In this document: positions 11,662 through 23,950 of the stretch, in pieces | How the letters are laid out: every line of letters begins with the position of its first letter | Numbering within the stretch: position 1 is the stretch's first letter | Source of the DNA: Zea mays | Taxonomy: Eukaryota > Streptophyta > Magnoliopsida > Poales > Poaceae | Direction of reading: 5' to 3' | DNA: 64,000 nucleotides | NCBI RefSeq assembly: GCF_902167145.1 | Contig: NC_050104.1 | Coordinates: forward strand, 101,381,849-101,445,848 | Position numbers and translations under genes: made by a program | Notes under the pieces: model-generated | Seen by the model: only the letters and a program-made list of their open reading frames with translations | Databases searched by the model: none | What the model was told of the DNA's origin: nothing

Positions 11662-12333
11662 CTTCCCTAAACTACGCTCCACGATACTGCATCTCTGCAC
11701 CTACGCTCGCGGGTTTTCGAAATGCTCAGTGCATCCTAGCTACTCAGACTGTGTTCAGCGGTTATCACTAAATTTCTCCCCCTATATGCCACTCACATGC
11801 CACGTCAGCGTTCTCTTCCCCCTATATCTCCACTCTGTACAACGGTTCCCCCTAAATCCTTCCCCTATACCCCACTATAATCATAAAATACCATTTTCAT
11901 CTCTATTCACCATCTATTATCAATTTTTTCCCAACTAATAAATACTTCTGTGCACAGAAACCGAGGCAAGAGGAGCGCTTGTGGTACCTCTTCATCTAGC
12001 GTGCACAACACCCACCCGCTACTACTGTAGTAGCCGTAGGGGGCACCGTTGAAGAAGTAGAGGCAGTGCTGGCGCCGTCACAGGGAGGGGAGAGGCCACC
12101 ATTGAAGCCAGTCTCAAGTGGTTTGCTGAATTCTTACAGTTCGGCTGCACCTGCACTGCACCCATGTCTTTTCAGAAGTGGGAGACACGAAGTAGTAGCC
12201 CCAGTATCCCAGTTCTCAAGGTCCAGTTGCACGCACATCTACAGAGATAAAAAGGAGCATCCCTCAGCGGTGGTTATTGGCTCCGAATTAAAACCAACTA
12301 TTTAGACGTCTGCGGTTGTAATTTATATGGGAA
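11662..12333. other. Intergenic, nothing recognised
   Basis: AT- and C-rich sequence that continues the DNA interrupted by the Gypsy insertion. No coding, RNA or transposon structure could be supported. Confidence 0.4.
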
Positions 12334-12335
12334 AT

Positions 12336-12476
12336 TTGGATCCATACCATTAAAAGATCACCCCTTTGGATCCATACCATTACTATCTCACTTACATGTG
12401 GGTCCACATGAGTCAATGACATGTGGGGTCCATGATATATATCTAAAGTTTGGATCTTTTAATGGTATAGATCCAA
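12336..12476. mobile_element. MITE-like inverted-repeat element
   Basis: About 141 bp bounded by inverted repeats: TTGGATCCATACCATTAAAA on the left and, read inward from the right, TTGGATCTATACCATTAAAA. A second, partial copy of the left arm (TTTGGATCCATACCATTA) lies just inside at about 12365-12382. No clear target duplication was found, so the superfamily is undecided. It is far too short to encode a transposase. Confidence 0.65.
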
Positions 12477-12479
12477 TTG

Positions 12480-15415
12480 TTCCAAGACAAAAACAACATA
12501 GAAATAATAGAATCCGGTATGAATTAAATCCAAGCGAAACAGTATGAGATATCACAAATGCAATTGTCGTACTGGCTGGTCTGTCAATCATCACAGGTCA
12601 GCCTTTCTCAAATCTCAAAGAATAGCTATATATGCGCCTTTGACCTTTCCGTACGTGCAGGCCTGCAGGTTTTTTCCCTGGCTGCTTTTCTGGTCTCTGG
12701 GGTGAGTGAGTGAGTGCCGGCAGCCATTGCAGCAGTATTGCACGCGTGCTCAGTCAGTCGGTCACCCACAGACTGCACTGCACTGCGCCTAGATTGTTTC
12801 CTGATTGCAAAAGTCGCTAGGTTGATTCCGGCTAGCTACTAGGTGGAGCTGATAAGCTGTTAGATATATATATGACAAAAATGTATTGGCCTAACCTGAT
12901 TGTCCCAACCTGCTGGCTATCATCAGGCTGTGCACTTTTGTGCTACTGTATGCATGGTTCCATTCGTTGCAGGTAACGAGCAGTGGGCTAATTAATCTCT
13001 GATTCCCTAGTGGCTAATTAATCTCTGATTCCCTAGTGGGTACCGGAGCAGTTTTTCTTTTTGTTTTTACTGTGTTACCGAACCAACCACAAATCCGTGA
13101 CCTTTGTTTGCATTATTGTTTGGGGGTACTGCTCTGCTAGTAAGTAGTGCTACGTTACTGACCAAACACATGTGATCGGAATTGTGTCAACTTTGGCCAT
13201 CCATCCAATTGGCAAGAAGGATGCATTGCATGTATAGAGAACATGCCAGTAACCATGCATGTAGCTAGCTTTGGGAGCACAAAGGCCGCGCGGGCGGGCG
13301 GACGACGCGGTTGGGAGGCCAAAGGCTGGGCCTTTTTTGCTGTACCCTTTGTCCGTTGCGCTTGGATTGGATGCTCGCCGGTACGTGCCGTTTGCAAGGC
13401 TGATGAGAGATGCCGGAGGGGAAAAAGGTTACTATTTGTTAGGTAAAGGAGAGCATGCACGACGCATGCATGGTGTTGGACGACGACGATTCGATCCATG
13501 GCCACCATCCGTATCCAGTGTTATGTTATGTGTGGTCTTTTGGCTTACTGGCACTTGCCCTGAACTTTTGCCTTTAACCTCACATGCATATGCATGGTTT
13601 GTTGGCATGAAGCTTCCGTCAGGACTCAGGAGTCAGGACCATGGCTGCTGTAGTGGTGGTGTGTGTGTTTTACTGGGGCAGAGATGGATGGCCCAGGCCC
13701 AGCGGATAGGCCACACATCAGCCATGCAGGTACGTAGTAGCTAGGTGAAAACAGGACGACGTGTGTCGGTGTGTACGTACGCGGTACGCCATGCATGGCC
13801 TCCACGTACGTATACCAGGGGCAGACGGTGCCGCGTGCACGGAAGGACCGGCACGTACGTACGCCATGGCCGCCTCCGTACGTGTCGTCACGTACTGAAG
13901 GTAGCGAGCGATTCATGGCTAGGGTTTAATGTTTTTGGAAGGGTGGTTGGTTGCCTGCCTGCCTGTGCAGGTGAAGGTGGAGCAGCATGCTGGTTGCTGG
14001 ATATGCACTAGAGCTAGAGGAGGGAGAAGGTAAACCATACAGTAATAATAATATAATTCTGGAGCCGATCGACTGCCTGGCGGGGGGACCATTGCCGTGC
14101 GCGTGTGTGTACGCTAGCTAGCCTGGAGCTGGAGGGAGAAATGGCTAAGCGACGGGCCGGCCGCATGTCTTACCGGCAGCGGCAGGGACGGACGGAGGAC
14201 CACTGCTGAGCACTGAGCAGAGCAGTGCAGTGCAGCCCCTGCAGGATAAGATTTCAATTTCCCGCAGGGGATGGTGATGGTGAGGAGAGGCAGATGGCAC
14301 CCCTGCCCCTGTCCCTTCTCCTGTACAAGTCGTCGTCGTCGTTGTCATCGCTCGATGCCCGATAGATAGGGAGGAGGACACGGTAGTAGTACGCGCCGCT
14401 GTGGTTTCTACAACGCGGCTGTCTTTCTGGACTGGGACACGTACACGGTACACACCAGACCGGGTGGGTAGATCGCGGCAAGGGTACGGCCGGGATGATG
14501 ATGAGAGTGAGATAAACCCTAAACCTAACCCCAGTACGGCGCCCCCCAGTGGGTTCGTATCGGGTGCCTTTGTCGTTGCCGATTCCCCTTCCTCCCCTAT
14601 AGCTATAGGCGCGCGCGGCGACGGCGTCGGCGTTGGCCTCTGCCTGTCGGTCCAAGCGAGAGCGGCCGGGGCATGTGACCGCGTGACACGGGAGGCCGGC
14701 CTCGTAGGCTACGGCTACGCGCGCGGGGCGGGCTCACGTGTCTGACTTTTTTCATCGTATCGGACGTGTGTCGTCCGTCATCCATCTCTGCATCGCACCT
14801 TTTTGTTTTTTGTTTTTACTCTTGCGCTTGTCCATCTCTTTCTCTCACTCCTGCTTTGGTTTGCGGCTAGCTAGTGTACTACTAGTGTGTACAACATGAC
14901 CTAAAACGAAGGAGTAATATACACTATAGGCCGGTCCAAACATGACCCAACAAAACGTAACACAACAACATGCATTGCATCATTTGAATGATACAACTGC
15001 GCGGGGTTAAAGACCATTTTTAACCGTTGCAGATGGAACTTTTGGATACAAGAAGATGACCGAGAAGGGGGGGAAAAGAGAAGAAGATGTGGACTTTTGG
15101 ATAAAAGTAGAAATGCAGTAGTAAAAGAAGAAGAAGAAGAAGAATGATCTTTTACCTAGCTTAATGTTTGTTTAGAGTACAACTGTACAAGTACTTACTA
15201 CTGTACCTCCTAGCGTCAACGCACCAATTAATTAACCCACAGATTCCTCTAGCATGAAGCAACCAACATCCCTAGAGACAACCTTTTCACCCTACCAGTC
15301 ACGTACGCATATAGTATCTGTGCGTATCAAACTAATACAATCCTGCATCACACTTTACTCCTTGCGGTTGGAGATGGCAATGGCACCCGATTCCCCACGG
15401 AGGATTTATCCATTA
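12480..15415. other. Low-copy intergenic island, GC-rich in the middle
   Basis: No gene was supported, although 13240-14760 is unusually GC-rich for this window and free of recognisable transposon sequence. It contains many ACGTACGT-like and CATGCATG-like runs (13735-13890 especially) and a duplicated GCTAATTAATCTCTGATTCC block at about 12988-13040. The open frames are short, overlap on both strands and show no splicing that joins them. A promoter region, a non-coding RNA gene or an unrecognised gene are all possible. Confidence 0.35.
15126..15144. repeat. (GAA)n microsatellite
   Basis: About six consecutive AAG/GAA units in intergenic DNA. Confidence 0.9.
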
Positions 15416-15552
15416 GGCCCTGTTCATGTTTTTGTCAAATACATTATACATGGAGATTAAGAGAGATTAAATCCCCTACAAGTCAAAACCCACATCAATC
15501 CACTCTAATCCCTCTCAATCCCCATGGATTAAGGATTAAACAAACAAAGCCC
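15416..15552. mobile_element. Tourist-like MITE
   Basis: 137-bp element with imperfect terminal inverted repeats: GGCCCTGTTCATGTTTTTG on the left and GGGCTTTGTTTGTTTAATCC read inward from the right. TA occurs on both sides and may be the target duplication. The interior is a long imperfect palindrome (GATTAAATCCCC versus GGGATTAGAGTGG-type halves). The GGGCCTTGTTTG-type termini are common among grass MITEs; the superfamily is not certain. Confidence 0.65.
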
Positions 15553-15559
15553 TAGATGA

Positions 15560-16740
15560 TAAGTATGGGGAAGTTTCTTCCCCACCAAGATTTAAATGGG
15601 AAAAAAATTCTCCCCTGACAGTTAAACAGGGACGGTGACGGAAGCACTCACCATCTCCGTTCTCTATAGGGACCCGTTAAACTTACACGTGACGATGTTT
15701 TCATATAATATTTAATGATATAAATAAATAATTACCTTGTCAAGATATCACTTGTTGTACAAATGTGTTCTTTTTGATGTACATATAAGGAATTTTTACA
15801 TCTAACAATGTGTAAAAGTGACAATGTTGTGTATTAATAACAAAGGAAGTACATACTGATTCTAATTTAAACGAGGACGGAGATTCCTCGTGGAAAACAG
15901 GGATGCAGAAGGAATGTCTTAAGCAAGCTTTCGTTGGGATCTCCGTGGAAAAAAAAAACTTTATGGTGAGGACCAAGATAGGAAGTTATTTCCACAATGG
16001 GAAATTCCCTATTATCATCCCTACTTGCGGTGCTTCTGCTCCCTTCCCATCTCCTCTCAGATTTGGTTTGCTGTTGGCGCCTCTGTTTTTAACTTTTGAA
16101 GTGACAATGTTGTATGCTGAATTGCTGATAGTCTTATTAATAACAAGCGGGAGTGATATATACTCCCCACGGTTCCAAATTCTTAACTTTTGAAGCGTCC
16201 ACTGTTTTTACTTTAACTATATATACATTTATTAATATTTATCGTATGTAATTAGTATTCTTAAATAGATTTTTGATTTTTTTTATTTAAACTTAGTTGA
16301 AGATATACATATTTCTGATATCTTTTGTAAATCTAATTAAACTTTAAAATGTCAAATCGACACGAATGTTATAGCGACTACTTATTTTATAACAGAGAAA
16401 ATAATGTAGTCTGTAGGTATAATAGTACGCATCTGAACGTATCCAGTACAAGTGTTGGTGATAGCATTATTTGTACGGCGGTCTCAACGTTAATGTGTGA
16501 TGCAACGACATTGCTACCGAAGTTCGTTCGTGGTAGTAATGTCCAGAGTTAACGCCAAGTAAACAGAAATAATGAGGTGTATTAGCTAGCTGTTAGTCCC
16601 GCCATAGTAGTAACATAACTTCAGGGCCACCGTGCAATGAATTGTGACGATGGTACAAGTACTGACGCAAAGTTACCAGCACTAACACACAGCCTTGCTT
16701 TCAACGGGCAGGATATTGCTGGCGCCTATCCGACACTAAA
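15560..16740. other. Intergenic, no gene seen
   Basis: AT-rich. Around 16160-16345 the ACTCCCCACGGTTCCAAATT segment resembles the edge of common grass DNA transposons, but no partner end or target duplication was found. Confidence 0.3.
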
Positions 16741-16749
16741 CACTAGGGG

Positions 16750-18130
16750 TGTACCATCTGGCGGTGCCCTTTGTGGCGATAAAAATGGTCCGTGACCTCG
16801 CTGCAAGAGCGGCTCCTTTCCTACATCGCTCCAGACGGTCCGTGTTGTGGGCCGAACGGTTCGCGATAGCGCAGGATGGTCTTCTTCCTCGCATGAACCT
16901 AGATCTCGTCTCTAAGGGAGAGATCTCAGGGTGCTCCGGGGTCAGCAGGTCACCCGTCGAACCTAGATCTCGCCCCTAGGAATTAAAAAATCAAGTCAAG
17001 GAACACATCTTGAATGGATAATGTGATTCTTGCCTCCTGGAGGGGTAAGATCCTAGGGTCGGCTTGGGGTCGGCATTGCCACCCAAGATGGCTTTAGATG
17101 ACGTAGAGTCCAATAGAGGTGAAGATGATGCCCTAGGGTCGATAGGCCACCTGGGGCGTTCCCAAAGAACGTCGAGCCAAAAAGGATATGGTGTGTGAAC
17201 TACAACTAGGTCTACGCTATATCTACTCCTAGAGCATGAATGAAAATAAAGAAAGTAATAGATTGGTTCGATTGGATTGTGTTCGGAGTTCTCAATTGGT
17301 TGTACCCCTTTATATTAATTGGGGGTGGTGTGGACCTGTTCTTATGCGAGATCCAATAGATCCCCACGGATAGGTTAGGATAACCATGTATGGGATAAGT
17401 ACTCTCGCCTGTGTTTATATTGTCGCAGGGGCACAGACGGTCCGGACTCTAGTACCGGACCGTCCGACCACTTTTGGTGTTCAACACACACCACCTGTCT
17501 TTTGGTGGATCTTGGCGAACCAAAAGTAGCAGCACATTTCAGGAAACAATCAGCTCAATGCAAGTCACCAGCTACTATGATTAAGTAATATACTATTTGA
17601 TAAACTATGACTATCAAAATGTGTTTCGGATTGCATCCTTTTCGTCATATTTACCTGATCAGCATGTCAATAGGCAAAAACTTGTGGTGCCCTCCAACCC
17701 GAATAAGCAAACAAATTGGGCCAGTAATACAGATTCATTGTTGTACCACCCCACACTTCAGTAGGACAACACATCGGTGATGAATAGACTGGAAAGCACC
17801 ATGACATCCCTTGAGGAGAATGACCAGGCGATCTTGGTTGTACCACTTTTTGGTCGGTTTAGTCAGCCTTTGCCTTTGCACATATCTCCTTTTTGACTTT
17901 GATTGTTTTATTGGCCGGTCGTGTAGAACGACCTTCTTCTTCTTCATATATTTAGCAAGTAGCTGATCAAAAGTTGGACCGACTCTACTGAGTCGGCCAG
18001 ACATCTTGGAAGTGTTTTGCTTCTGGTTGTCTGCGAACCGTCTGACCTTCATGGCCGGACTATCCGTGTCTGTCCTAGACTATCTGACCTTATTGTTCGG
18101 ACCGTCCGGCATACGTAGGTCAGGTTACCA
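16750..18130 (-). mobile_element. Degraded Gypsy remnant related to the 6.5-11.7 kb element
   Basis: On the minus strand, an LTR-like block runs from 17486 (TGTTGAACACC, compare TGTTGAGCACC) leftward to about 16750 and carries CGGACGGTCCG-type palindromes. Immediately before it lies CCACCAAAAGACAGGTGGTG, the counterpart of the purine tract in the intact relative. Further upstream on the same strand, about 17735-18052, a frame contains GPTFDQLLAKYMKKKK, parallel to SPTFDQLLSKYVKKK in the intact relative's gag. This gives the order gag end, purine tract, 3' LTR, with most of gag and the 5' LTR gone. The right-hand limits are approximate. Confidence 0.7.
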
Positions 18131-19118
18131 TGATCGGGTATTCGATTGTGCTTGACCCTCGAGCGTCCAACCTACCCTATGGATGGGGACATAACCTTAG
18201 CACGGTGATTAGAAATGATTCATTAGCCATATCAGCCACCAAGAACAATGATGTTTATTGAACTATAGAACTTCCGCACATGGAATAAACACTATCCAAC
18301 TCAATGATCTACAAGCTCGAGTATTAGTTGTACTAACAAATAAACCATTTACTTGAAACTATTTGACAACACTGATTATGTAGTTTGCAATTAAACAATA
18401 ACTAAATAGTGACAAGAAAATATTATAAGTAGGGGTGGAAACGGATCGAATACGCACGGATACGAATTCGAATGTTATAATTTACCATATTTTAATCCGA
18501 ATTCAAATACGAATCCGAATATCCTCGGATACGAATACAAAACGAATGTTCGAATCCGAATTCATATTCAAATATTTAATCAATTAAATTCAAACTATAT
18601 ATCCTAAAATTTAAATCGTGTGGACTTAATGTTTCTAAAATACCAAATTAAAGTAAAAAAGCAAGAAGAAAATCCCTTTGTGTGTCATGTATATGAGCAT
18701 GGTATTCATGTACTATCTCTCTACAAGAACGGCTGCTTGAAAACAAAGTTGTAGATTTTTTATCAAAGCAAAATGTGCCTAAATCTGCAATAAGCAGGAA
18801 AGTGATCCGATTTCACAAATCTGCAACAAGCAGGAAAGTGATTGGTATGGTGGTTTTCCAGCCACACTTTTTTTACACAGCATTGCCTACTCCTAGTCGT
18901 TTGTGTCTAATAAAAAAGCATCATCCAAAGCATGTTGCTGCTTCATTAGCGCCAGCCATGCTTTCTCTACGGAATGCCACTTTGACCTGAGATTTTGGAA
19001 TCTGCAACGCGACGCCAAGAGTACAGGGATACAACATAAGAGTGAAAAAATATAAAACAATGTGTTATAGAAATCCATCATAAGAGTGAAAACTAACAAT
19101 AAAAAGTAAGTACATAGT

Positions 19119-20983
19119 TCATATACCTTCATCTTGTTGGACTTCATCATTTATATAATCATCACTTGGTAACTCATCAAGAATTGAAGATACATCATTT
19201 TGATCTGAAATAAATAAATAAACACAAAATGTTACTAGTGATTCATCCATTGAATGGGCTTTCAGTTTAACAGATACACAATACTGAGAAGTATAGAAGT
19301 GGCAATGACCTATCCTCGACGCTCTTATCCAATCATTAGAGCAAATAAGTGCCTCGACAACTTGAGGGTGCAAGGAACTACGATATTTATGAACAACTCT
19401 TCCTCCAGAAGAGAATGCTGACTCAGATGCTACTGTTGTAGCAGGAATAGCCAAAACATCCCTTGCAACTCGAGCAAGGATAGGATATTTTCCATAGTGT
19501 GCTTTCCACCAACTCAAAATGTCAAAGTATTCACCATCTTTCCACTTCAATAATGGCTCACTGGTATAGTTATCTAGATCAGACTTCACTTGGTCAGATT
19601 CATTGTCCCTCAAAAATGAATTTAGTCTTTTTTTTTCCTTGGCTCCTCATTTAAGTCCACATAGCAATGAGAAGTTCTAGTACTTATGCTAGTTCTATCT
19701 GTAGGTTGCTGCACATTGCTAGTATCCAGTGAAGCATAGATGTCGGAATAAGAATCATAAATCATCTGTAAAACTTTTTTGAATTCATACATATCATCAA
19801 ATCCATAATCATCTAACATCTCACTATAATAAAATTCAACTACCTTCATCTTGTACCGAGGATCTAAGAAGCATGCAACTGCAAGAGTAATATTGCTTGT
19901 CTCCCAATACTTGTCAAATTTTTCCTTCATGGACTTTGTCATTTTAACAATGAAACTACCATTTCTATTGAGCCACTCAATAATTTTGAGATTAATTTCA
20001 CAAAATTCGAAAAAGAACAAGTTTGATGTTGGATAATGATTCCCAGAGAGAATTTTGGTGGCATCATAAAATATTTCTAAGCAATTGCATAGGGTAGTAG
20101 CATTCTCCCATTCTTCCCTTGAAGGAGCATGTGAACCATATTTATCTGGATTGAGTAAAATAAGCCTTTGAAAAACTCTTTTATAGTGAAGAGCATCTGC
20201 TAACATTAAGTGTGTTGAATTCCATCTAGTAGACACATCTAAAGAAAGACCTCTTTCTGATATTCCCATATCAGCAACATGCTTAAAAATATCTCCTCTT
20301 GCAAAGGTGAGCTCTTGACAATAAGGACTAATGCACGATCGTTTGCAATAACAGTTGATATTGTACTCACACCATCCCTAGCAATGAGGTTGATAACATG
20401 GGCAGCACACCACACATGAAAGAACTTGCCCCCACAATGTACAGTTCCAACATTCTTAAGGATTGAAATGACTGTGTCTACACAAACATCATTTGCTGAT
20501 GCATTATCTAGGGTCAATGCAAACAATTTATGATCAATATTCCATGAGGCCATGTTTTGCATAAATGCAGCACTCAAATTAGCTCATGTATGCCTTCCTT
20601 CAAGATGCATGAAATTTATTATCCTTTTGTGTATCTTCCATTCATCATCAATGAAGTGGCAAGTAACACATAGGTACCCCTTATTCTGATTAGAAGTCCA
20701 TACATCCATCGTGTAGCTAAATCGACAATTAAGAGAGCTAAAATAGTCAAAAAGCTCGTTCTTCTCATTGTGAAAAATTTCCATTATCCTAGTCCTTGTT
20801 GTTTTGCGCCCATTTATTGGGAACTTTGGGCGTAAAGATCTAATAAAGTCATTTGTATACTCATGCTCACAAAAATTGAATGGATACTCATGCATGATAA
20901 TTGCTAGATAGTATTTCCTGACACTGGTTTCTTCATCATAGATGTCAACATTTGAACATTATTTTTTCACACGGGTTTTTTAT
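19119..20983 (-). pseudogene. hAT transposase, catalytic and dimerisation part
   Basis: Read on the minus strand from 20983 to 19119. Visible in order: a segment with MDVWTSNQNKGYLCVT; the catalytic-core TLDNASAND; the VWCAAHVINLIARDG helix; the STRWNSTH motif; and the C-terminal hAT dimerisation region LAIPATTVASESAFSSGGRV followed by LHPQVVEALICSNDWIR. These identify an Ac-like hAT transposase. Damage: a TGA where Trp is expected near 20581, frame changes near 20280 and near 19620, and an interval after DWIRAS that may be an intron ending in TTTATTTCAG. The DNA-binding N-terminus is 16.4 kb away (37437-37747). No intact enzyme can be made from this copy. Confidence 0.85.
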
Positions 20984-20988
20984 CCTTT

Positions 20989-22157
20989 TGAAAGTCGCCT
21001 AGAGGGGGGTGAATAGGGCGAATCTGAAATTTATAAACTTAAGCACAACTACAAGTCGGGTTAGCGTTAGAAATATAAACGAGTCTGATAGAGAGGGTGG
21101 AAAACAAATCGCAAGCGAATAAAGAGTATGACACAAGGATTTGTTTTACAGAGGTTCGGTTCTTGCAAAACTACTCCCCGTTGAGGTGGTCACAAAGACC
21201 GGGTCTCTTTCAACCCTTTCCCTCTCTCAAACGGTCACTTAGACCGAGTGAGCTTCTCTTCTCAATCAAATGGAACACAAAGTTCCCGCAAGGACCACCA
21301 CACAATTGGTGTCTCTTGCCTCGGTTACAATTGAGTTTGATCACAAGAAAGAATGAGAAAGAAGAAGCAATCCAAGTGCAAGAGCTCAAAAGAACACAAA
21401 TGTCGCTCTCTCTAGTCACTATTAGATTTGGAGTGATTCCGGACTTGGGAGAGGATTTGATCTCTTTGGTTGTGTCTAGAATTGAATGCTATAGCTCTTG
21501 TATGGTGTAGGAAGTTGGAAAACTTGGATGCTATTGAATGTGGGGTGGTTGGGGTATTTATAGCCCCAACCACCAAAAGTGGCCATTGGGAGGCTGTCTG
21601 TCGCATGGTGCACCGGACAGTCCGGTGCGCCACCGGACACTGTCCGGTGCGCCAGCCACGTCAGCCGGCCATTGGGTTCTGACCGTTGGAGCTCTGACTG
21701 GTGGGGCCTTTGGGCTGTTCGGTGGTGCACTGGACAGGTCCTGTAGACTGTCCGGTGCGCCGCCTGTCGCTGCTCTGACTCTGACACGCACTTTAGCGCA
21801 TTGAATGCGTTTGCAGTCGACCGTTGGCGCGAAGTAGTCGTTGCTCCGCTGGCACATCGGACAGTCCGGTGAATTATAGTGGAGCGGCCTCGGCCTCCCC
21901 TTTTCTCGAAGGTGGCAAGTTCTGCTTTGAGTTCCCTAGTGCACCGGACAGTCCGGTGCGCCAGACCAGGATGCCTTTGGGATGTCTTTAGCTCTCTTTA
22001 TTTGAAACCATCTTTGGTCTTTTTATTGGCTTGTTGTGAACCTTTGGCACCTGTAGAACTTATAATCTAGAGCAAACTAGTTAGTCCAATTATTTGTGTT
22101 GGGCAATTCAACCACCAAAATCTATTTAGGAAAAGGTGTAAGCCTATTTCCCTTTCA
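20989..22157 (-). repeat. 3' LTR of the Ji-like Sirevirus
   Basis: TGAAAGTCGCC...TTTCCCTTTCA as written on the + strand. Contains CACCGGACAGTCCGGTG-type palindromes at about 21608-21660, 21725-21760, 21855-21872 and 21942-21962, and a TATA region at about 21555 on the minus strand. Differs from its partner by substitutions and by the number of palindrome units. Confidence 0.92.
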
Positions 22158-22965
22158 ATCTCCCCCTTTTTGGTGATTGATGCCAACACAAACCAAAGCA
22201 AATATAGAAATGCATAATTGAACTAGTTTGCATAATTGTAAGCGCAAAGATTGCTAAGAATTTGAACCAATAAATTCTCATAAGATATGCATGGATTGTT
22301 TCTTTATATTTTAACATTTTGGACCACGCTTGCACCACATGTTTTGTTTTTGCGAATTCTTTTGTAAATTCTTTTCAAAGTCCTTTTGCAAATGGTCAAA
22401 GGATACATGAATAAGATTTTAAGAAGCATTTTCAAGATTTGAAATTTTCTCCCCCTGTTTCAAATGCTTTTCCTTTGACTAAAACAAAACTCCCCCTTAA
22501 TGAAATCCTCCTCTTAGTGTTCAAGAGGGTTTTTTTAAAAAATTTTTGAAGATACTAGTACTTTCTCCCCCTTTTGAACACAATAAGATATCAATTTGAA
22601 AATCTTTATTTTAAAATTAAGTGGTGGTGCGGTCCTTTTGCTTTGGGCTAATACTTTCTCCCCCTTTGGCATGAATCGCTAAAAACGGATACTTGAGTGA
22701 AATATGAGCCCTTGGTGTAACTACTTTCTCCCCCGTTGGCAAACAAAATATGAGTGAAGATTATACCAAATACGAAGAGCGACGTGGAGCGACGGCGAAG
22801 GATGAGTAATCTTGATGGAGTGGAGTGGAAGCCTTTGTCTTCGCCGAAGACTCCGTTCCCCTTTCAATCTATGACTTGGTTTGAAATAGACTTGAAAACA
22901 CATTAGTCATAGCATATAAAAGAGATATGATCAAAGGTATATTTATGAGCTATGTGTGCAAAACA
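22158..22965 (-). other. Sirevirus 3' untranslated zone with repeated polypurine tracts
   Basis: The terminal tract (AAAAAGGGGGAGAT on the minus strand, 22158-22171) abuts the 3' LTR. At least four further AGGGGGAGAAA-like tracts recur at about 22450, 22565, 22660 and 22730. Each is followed on the minus strand by AGTA or TTTGA-like sequence, so they appear to derive from one repeated unit. Multiple internal polypurine tracts are a known feature of Sireviruses. No coding sequence here. Confidence 0.7.
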
Positions 22966-23009
22966 TCAAAAGAAATTCCTAGAATCAAGAATATTTAGCT
23001 CATGCCTAA
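22966..23009 (-). pseudogene. Last codons of the Ji-like pol
   Basis: HELNILDSRNFF then TGA (22966-22968), the C-terminal end of RNase H that was cut off from the rest by the Zeon-like insertion. The homologous end in the Opie-like copy reads [12 protein letters not shown]. The duplicated CCTAA lies at 23005-23009. Confidence 0.85.
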
Positions 23010-23645
23010 TGTTGGGGACTTGTTCTCAGATGCTTCAAGAACAAGGCAACACAGAAAATGTTAATCGGTTAAGTCCTTCGTCCTACGAAGCATTATTTCC
23101 CTTGGGATATAATGATTTTCGGACGAAGGTCACAAAGGGCGAACCTTTATAAATGCATTACATATCGACGAAGAATGAGTTACAAGAAACATAAAGAATT
23201 ACGTAGATCATCATATATCATTATTATATATAAATAAAAATAACATTGAATTACAGATGTACCTCCAATTTGAAGGAAATGAAAGTACAAGCGTGACGCA
23301 AAAGTGAACACCAAATCAGCGTGAATAGTACGGGGGTACTGTTCACCTATTTATAGGCACGGGGTACAACCCATACAAAATTACATACATGCCCTTTACA
23401 TTTGGTGGTAATTCTATAGTAATCTATCGAGGTCTAAATGGCCTTTTCATCTTCAAGTCGGTTCCCTTTTCTGCGAACATGCCGAAGCTTTCCTGCTTCA
23501 CAGCTTCGGCGCTGTGTCAACCTTCGTATCTTTTGAGCTTCTCCCTCTCTGATACGAGTCCGAAGATACCTGTTCACACATTATACTCTAGAAACACTGT
23601 TAAATCATGTTTTTGAGGACCTTCGGAAGCCGAAGGCCCCCAACA
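23010..23645 (-). repeat. 3' LTR of the Zeon-like element
   Basis: Almost identical to 29688-30323; one substitution noticed (GTGAATAGTAC here, GTGAACAGTAC in the partner). Minus-strand TATA box at 23348-23355. The TG end on the minus strand reads TGTTGGGGGCCTTCGGC. Confidence 0.95.
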
Positions 23646-23658
23646 GTAGCCCCTCGCA
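23646..23658 (-). other. Polypurine tract of the Zeon-like element
   Basis: Minus-strand GCGAGGGGCTAC abuts the 3' LTR in the place expected for second-strand priming. Confidence 0.55.
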
Positions 23659-23800
23659 ATATTAATTTGTTAAAATAATAAATTTAGATTGCGACATGGA
23701 CGAAGGCTTTAAGCCGAAGGTCCGAAAAAACACCTTCCCTTTGCTAGAATAGCAACATTCACTGACAGGCGGGGTCTTTTAATTTTTACCGCACCGAGCG

Positions 23801-23808
23801 TATAAATA
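23801..23808 (+). promoter_or_regulatory. TATA box of the antisense gene
   Basis: TATAAATA on the + strand, followed by a CT-rich leader (CTTGCTCTCGCTCGCTCG near 23845) and the first ATG at 23951. It is outside the LTR and oriented against the element's own transcription, so it would drive only the antisense gene. Confidence 0.6.
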
Positions 23809-23950
23809 AGAGCATACCGCGAGCTCATTTGGTACGCTCTCTTGTCACTTGCTCTCGCTCGCTCGATTTTTAGCTTTTGCGCGCTAAGATTCCCTGAGTC
23901 TTTAGTTTTAAAGCTTCGGCTTTGAAAACAGTTTTTTAGTATTTCCGAAG

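Noticed and set aside
13155..14785. Several overlapping 60-160 codon frames in the GC-rich island
   Set aside because: High GC lengthens random frames; no domain, splice continuity or codon pattern supports a protein.
21412..21857. Frames reading HRTVRCAP-like repeats in Sirevirus LTRs
   Set aside because: Translations of the CACCGGACNGTCCGGTG palindromes on both strands; the same artefact recurs at 36654-37196, 45850-46466, 47350-47935 and 55031-55625.
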